Of a DNA stretch of 64,000 nt, positions 62,147 to 64,000 are shown in pieces; position 1 is the first letter of the stretch; each line of letters starts with the position of its first letter. Below the pieces are notes generated by a model. That model did no database searches and was not told the DNA's origin. It saw only the letters and a list, made by a program, of their open reading frames with translations. The stretch comes from Paracoccus alkenifer (GTDB taxonomy: Bacteria; Pseudomonadota; Alphaproteobacteria; Rhodobacterales; Rhodobacteraceae): the NCBI RefSeq assembly GCF_900108405.1, contig NZ_FNXG01000006.1, forward strand, positions 1 to 64,000, written 5' to 3'. The position numbers and the translations under genes are program-made.

Positions 62147-62659
62147 ATGCCCCTGCCCCGCAGGCCGATCAGGCACGGCACGATTTACGCCTATTGCAAC
62201 CTCAAGTGCCGGTGCGACATCTGCCGCGAGGCCGAGGTTCAGCGCCAGCGTGAGTTTCGGGCGCGGCACAAGCAGGGGCTGGTCAGGCATCGCAAAGGCG
62301 GGGTCTGCGTTCCGGTCCGGCTGGGCAACGTGGACTATCCCTCGATCTCGGCCGCGGCGGCTGCCCTTGGGGTGACGGCCCCGTCGCTGAGCCACCGGCT
62401 TAGAAAATACGGCTGCCTTGAGCTTGCGGGCCAAGGGTCGCGGCCGCCCCGGCGCCAGGCCCTGAACAACATCCTGCCGATCACGATCCATGGCCGCGAG
62501 TTCCCGTCCCGGGTCGCGGCGGCGCGGTATCTGGGCGTCTGCTCAAGCTATCTGTCTCGCTGCGCGAAGGCGGGGTTCACCGCGACCTATTCCGACTATC
62601 TGCTGCGCCGGCTGATGGAAGCCGATGCCCGGCAGGCTGCTCGGGGGGATGCGGCATGA
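62147..62659 (+). CDS. Hypothetical early phage protein with Cys cluster and HTH-like repeats
   Basis: This protein of about 170 residues starts MPLPRRPIRHGTIYAYCNLKCRCDICREAEVQRQREFRARHK, with a Cys-rich HNH- or zinc-like cluster (C-x3-C-x-C-x2-C). Two similar HTH-like units follow (YPSISAAAAALGVTAPSLSHRLRKYG and FPSRVAAARYLGVCSSYLSRCAKAG), as in NUMOD-type DNA-binding repeats. An in-frame extension reaches back through the 51-bp repeat. The stop overlaps the next start as ATGA. A DNA-binding role is likely. Confidence 0.65.
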   Translation: MPLPRRPIRHGTIYAYCNLKCRCDICREAEVQRQREFRARHKQGLVRHRKGGVCVPVRLGNVDYPSISAAAAALGVTAPSLSHRLRKYGCLELAGQGSRPPRRQALNNILPITIHGREFPSRVAAARYLGVCSSYLSRCAKAGFTATYSDYLLRRLMEADARQAARGDAA

Positions 62660-63300
62660 TCGAGGCCGTCCAGGGCAAGGGCGCGTATCAGGTCGTGATC
62701 CGGGCGCTGGATCGGCGCCTCGACGCGGTTTGCGCTGCCGTTGGGACGCGGGCGGAAATGAGCGCTTGTCCGCCTGTGGATCGGCCGGGTCACCCCCATG
62801 TTCACCGCCCGATCCGTTCTTTTGGCAGCAAAAGCTGCCCCCGGGCATCAGTGCGACAGCCGGCGGGCTGCTTCAGCGCGCGCCTCGGGGAATTTGTCTC
62901 CCCGGAACACCTCGCCAATACGCATGGGATTGGTCCCAAGTGTCTGGGCAATGATGTTAAACTTCGCGCCTTGCAGCTTAAGAACCCACGCAGTGACAGC
63001 AGCGTCGAAGTCGAGCTGAACACGCTCGACCAAGATCGGGTTCACATCAATCCCCGTAATGGGGTGCTTCATCGGTGCCATAGGACTCCTTTCCTGGCAT
63101 CGAGCGGCCTTGGGGTTGCAGTCCCTTCGGTCGCAGTGGTGCCACCGTATGGCAATATGCGGCGGCTTCACGGTGGGGGACGGTCGTGTAACCGATTCGT
63201 TCCCCACAACATTCTTACCACAGAAACCATAATTGTTGAGTGGAATCCGCCTGGATATGGCGAGTTGACACAATATGTGGGAGCGGGGGCGCTGCTATGA
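62656..63300 (+). CDS. Operon-coupled frame overlapped by an antisense gene (doubtful)
   Basis: The frame begins at an ATG overlapping the previous stop (ATGA) and ends at a TGA overlapping the next start (ATGA), as expected inside a compact phage operon. The first 60 codons (MIEAVQGKGAYQVVIRALDRRLDAVCAAVG...) look plausible. From about 62848 the frame is the antisense of paralog B and its leader and looks non-coding. It may be a gene truncated by a second cassette. No function can be given. Confidence 0.3.
   Translation: MIEAVQGKGAYQVVIRALDRRLDAVCAAVGTRAEMSACPPVDRPGHPHVHRPIRSFGSKSCPRASVRQPAGCFSARLGEFVSPEHLANTHGIGPKCLGNDVKLRALQLKNPRSDSSVEVELNTLDQDRVHINPRNGVLHRCHRTPFLASSGLGVAVPSVAVVPPYGNMRRLHGGGRSCNRFVPHNILTTETIIVEWNPPGYGELTQYVGAGALL
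62848..63081 (-). CDS. Small HTH-like protein, paralog B
   Basis: This is a 77-residue protein (MAPMKHPITGIDVNPILVERVQLDFDAAVTAWVLKLQGAKFNIIAQTLGTNPMRIGEVFRGDKFPEARAEAARRLSH) with AAAGGAG upstream. It shares with paralog A the HP(I/V)TG head, the spacing, and the HTH-like core ending LGTN-x2-R(I/V)-x2-V. It is transcribed against the early operon from its own leader. The role is unknown; a small DNA-binding regulator is the best guess. Confidence 0.7.
   Translation of the reverse strand: MAPMKHPITGIDVNPILVERVQLDFDAAVTAWVLKLQGAKFNIIAQTLGTNPMRIGEVFRGDKFPEARAEAARRLSH
63082..63275 (-). promoter_or_regulatory. Conserved structured 5' leader of paralog B
   Basis: The elements match leader A in order: TTGTGTCAA (63273-63265), CTGTGG...AATG, a hairpin (63205-63201/63180-63176 plus inner CGGT/ACCG at 63181-63184 and 63191-63194), then GTGAAGCCGCCGCA (63171-63158). 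The distance from TTGTGTCAA to the GTGAAGCCG box is 94 bases, against 98 in leader A. Confidence 0.5.
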
Positions 63301-63581
63301 ACCGCCGTGACATCTGCGAAGCCGCGGCCGAGCTGATCGGCGGCGATCGTGCCGCCCAGCACGGCGATGCGCTTGTCGGTTTTGCCGCCATCGCGCGGAT
63401 CATGGACGCGCTGGACGTGGTGCGCGGCGCGCGCCCGCGCGGGGCCGAGGATCATGCCTTGGCGATGATCGTGGTCAAGCTGGTGCGCGCCTCGACCAAC
63501 CCCCGCCATCTCGACAACTGGATCGACATCGCCGGCTACGCCGCGCTTGGCGGCGAGATTGCATCGGAGAGCGAGCCATGA
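63297..63581 (+). CDS. DUF6378-like small phage protein
   Basis: This is a 94-residue protein: MNRRDICEAAAELIGGDRAAQHGDALVGFAAIARIMDALDVVRGARPRGAEDHALAMIVVKLVRASTNPRHLDNWIDIAGYAALGGE. The pattern (helical, GDR...HGD, MIVVKLVR...H.DNWIDIAGYAA) is that of small phage and host proteins of the DUF6378 type, related to nucleotide pyrophosphohydrolase-like folds. Start and stop both overlap neighbours as ATGA. Confidence 0.75.
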   Translation: MNRRDICEAAAELIGGDRAAQHGDALVGFAAIARIMDALDVVRGARPRGAEDHALAMIVVKLVRASTNPRHLDNWIDIAGYAALGGEIASESEP

Positions 63582-64000
63582 CGGCGTTGCACAAGTTCGA
63601 AGTCGTGGGATCGAGTGAATTGATCGATTATCCCATCCCGTCGGCTGTCCGTCTCGACAGCCATTTTTTCATGATGTTCAACTATCGCCGCTGGATGAAC
63701 AGCGATTTCCGCAACCTGGCTGACCGGGAAGTGCGGGCAGTCGCCATCGACCTGTTCTGCGCGGCGCAAGAGCAATCCCCGGTGGGCACGATCCCCACGG
63801 ACGAGCGCCTGCTTGCCAGCGTGGTGGACGTGTCCCTGGAGGTCTGGCGGCAGCTGGCGGCGCGCGAAGTGTCGCCGCTGCACAACTGGCACCGCTGCGT
63901 CTGCGACGATGGGCAGGTGCGCCTGTATCACCCCGTGGTCCTCGAGGTCGCGCAGGCGGCGCTGGGGCTGCGCGGCGACCACGAGGAAAAGCTTGCGGCA
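63578..64000 (+). CDS. Putative phage replication-module protein (3' end outside window)
   Basis: The frame starts at 63578 (ATGA overlap) and runs off the right edge; 141 residues are visible. SHFFMMFNYRRWMNSDFRNLADREVRAVAIDLFCAAQEQSPVGTIPTDERLLASVVDVSLEVWRQL resembles the N-terminal domain of DUF1376-like replication proteins that precede helicase-loader genes in phages. The position in the rightward early operon fits a replication role. Confidence 0.6.
   Translation, partial: MTALHKFEVVGSSELIDYPIPSAVRLDSHFFMMFNYRRWMNSDFRNLADREVRAVAIDLFCAAQEQSPVGTIPTDERLLASVVDVSLEVWRQLAAREVSPLHNWHRCVCDDGQVRLYHPVVLEVAQAALGLRGDHEEKLAA

Noticed and set aside
1..64000. CRISPR array
   Set aside because: No series of regularly spaced identical repeats with unique spacers was seen. 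The iterons at 15567-15631 are adjacent repeats, and the tandem repeat at 41847 is too short.

Overview
The window looks like a GC-rich alphaproteobacterial chromosome, most likely Rhodobacterales and Paracoccus-like. This rests on the core gene content and order (comEC, gltX, gltA, relA/spoT, rpoZ, folK, class II DAHP synthase, liv ABC operons, purM-purN) and on the style of the mobile elements. It has three parts.

(1) Positions 1 to about 25.2 kb are one end of an integrative and conjugative element (ICE) or an integrated plasmid. The leftward mating-pair genes traG, copG-like, trbB, trbC, trbD, trbE and trbJ come first, with trbJ cut by the window edge. A second, auxiliary tryptophanyl-tRNA synthetase gene (trpS) sits head-on between the copG-like gene and trbB. 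Next come a LysR and an orphan LuxR-type regulator, a MOB relaxase with a probable oriT, a lytic transglycosylase, DUF736, a TraF-type S26 peptidase, DUF2840, a RepA/RPA replication initiator with iterons inside its gene, an AlpA-like HTH protein and DUF2285-type proteins. The accessory end carries ardA and probable defence genes: a PD-(D/E)XK-like protein, an ABC/SMC-type ATPase, and a gene of unknown function followed by a TIR-domain protein. The most striking signal is upstream of trpS: a 16-codon leader peptide with tandem Trp codons followed by mutually exclusive hairpins. That is the layout of a ribosome-mediated attenuator which would switch on the spare TrpRS when tRNA-Trp charging fails.

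(2) About 25.5 to 52.4 kb is ordinary chromosome. It holds a TonB-dependent receptor with exbB-exbD-tonB, then comEC, gltX, gltA, an FAD amine oxidase, a DUF2062 protein, the (p)ppGpp synthetase/hydrolase, rpoZ, folK, a NYN-domain protein, a PAS-domain protein and a class II DAHP synthase. A branched-chain amino-acid-type ABC transporter follows, with two tandem paralogous binding proteins, then purN/purM and a tRNA with a CAU anticodon.

(3) From 52.4 kb to the right edge is a temperate prophage or prophage-like island entering at that tRNA. A tyrosine integrase lies 24 bp downstream of the tRNA. A long leftward operon includes an excisionase-like HTH protein, a methyltransferase-like protein, a PAPS-reductase-like PP-loop protein, an outer-membrane protein and DUF2303. 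A lambda-like immunity region (cI/cro) has three 16-bp operators, with two more between the divergent promoters at 58.6 kb. A rightward early operon reaches the replication genes. It is interrupted by a small cassette flanked by 51-bp perfect direct repeats. That cassette encodes one of two paralogous tiny HTH-like proteins that share a conserved structured 5' leader.

All positions and repeats were read by eye. Family names come from sequence recognition without any database search.
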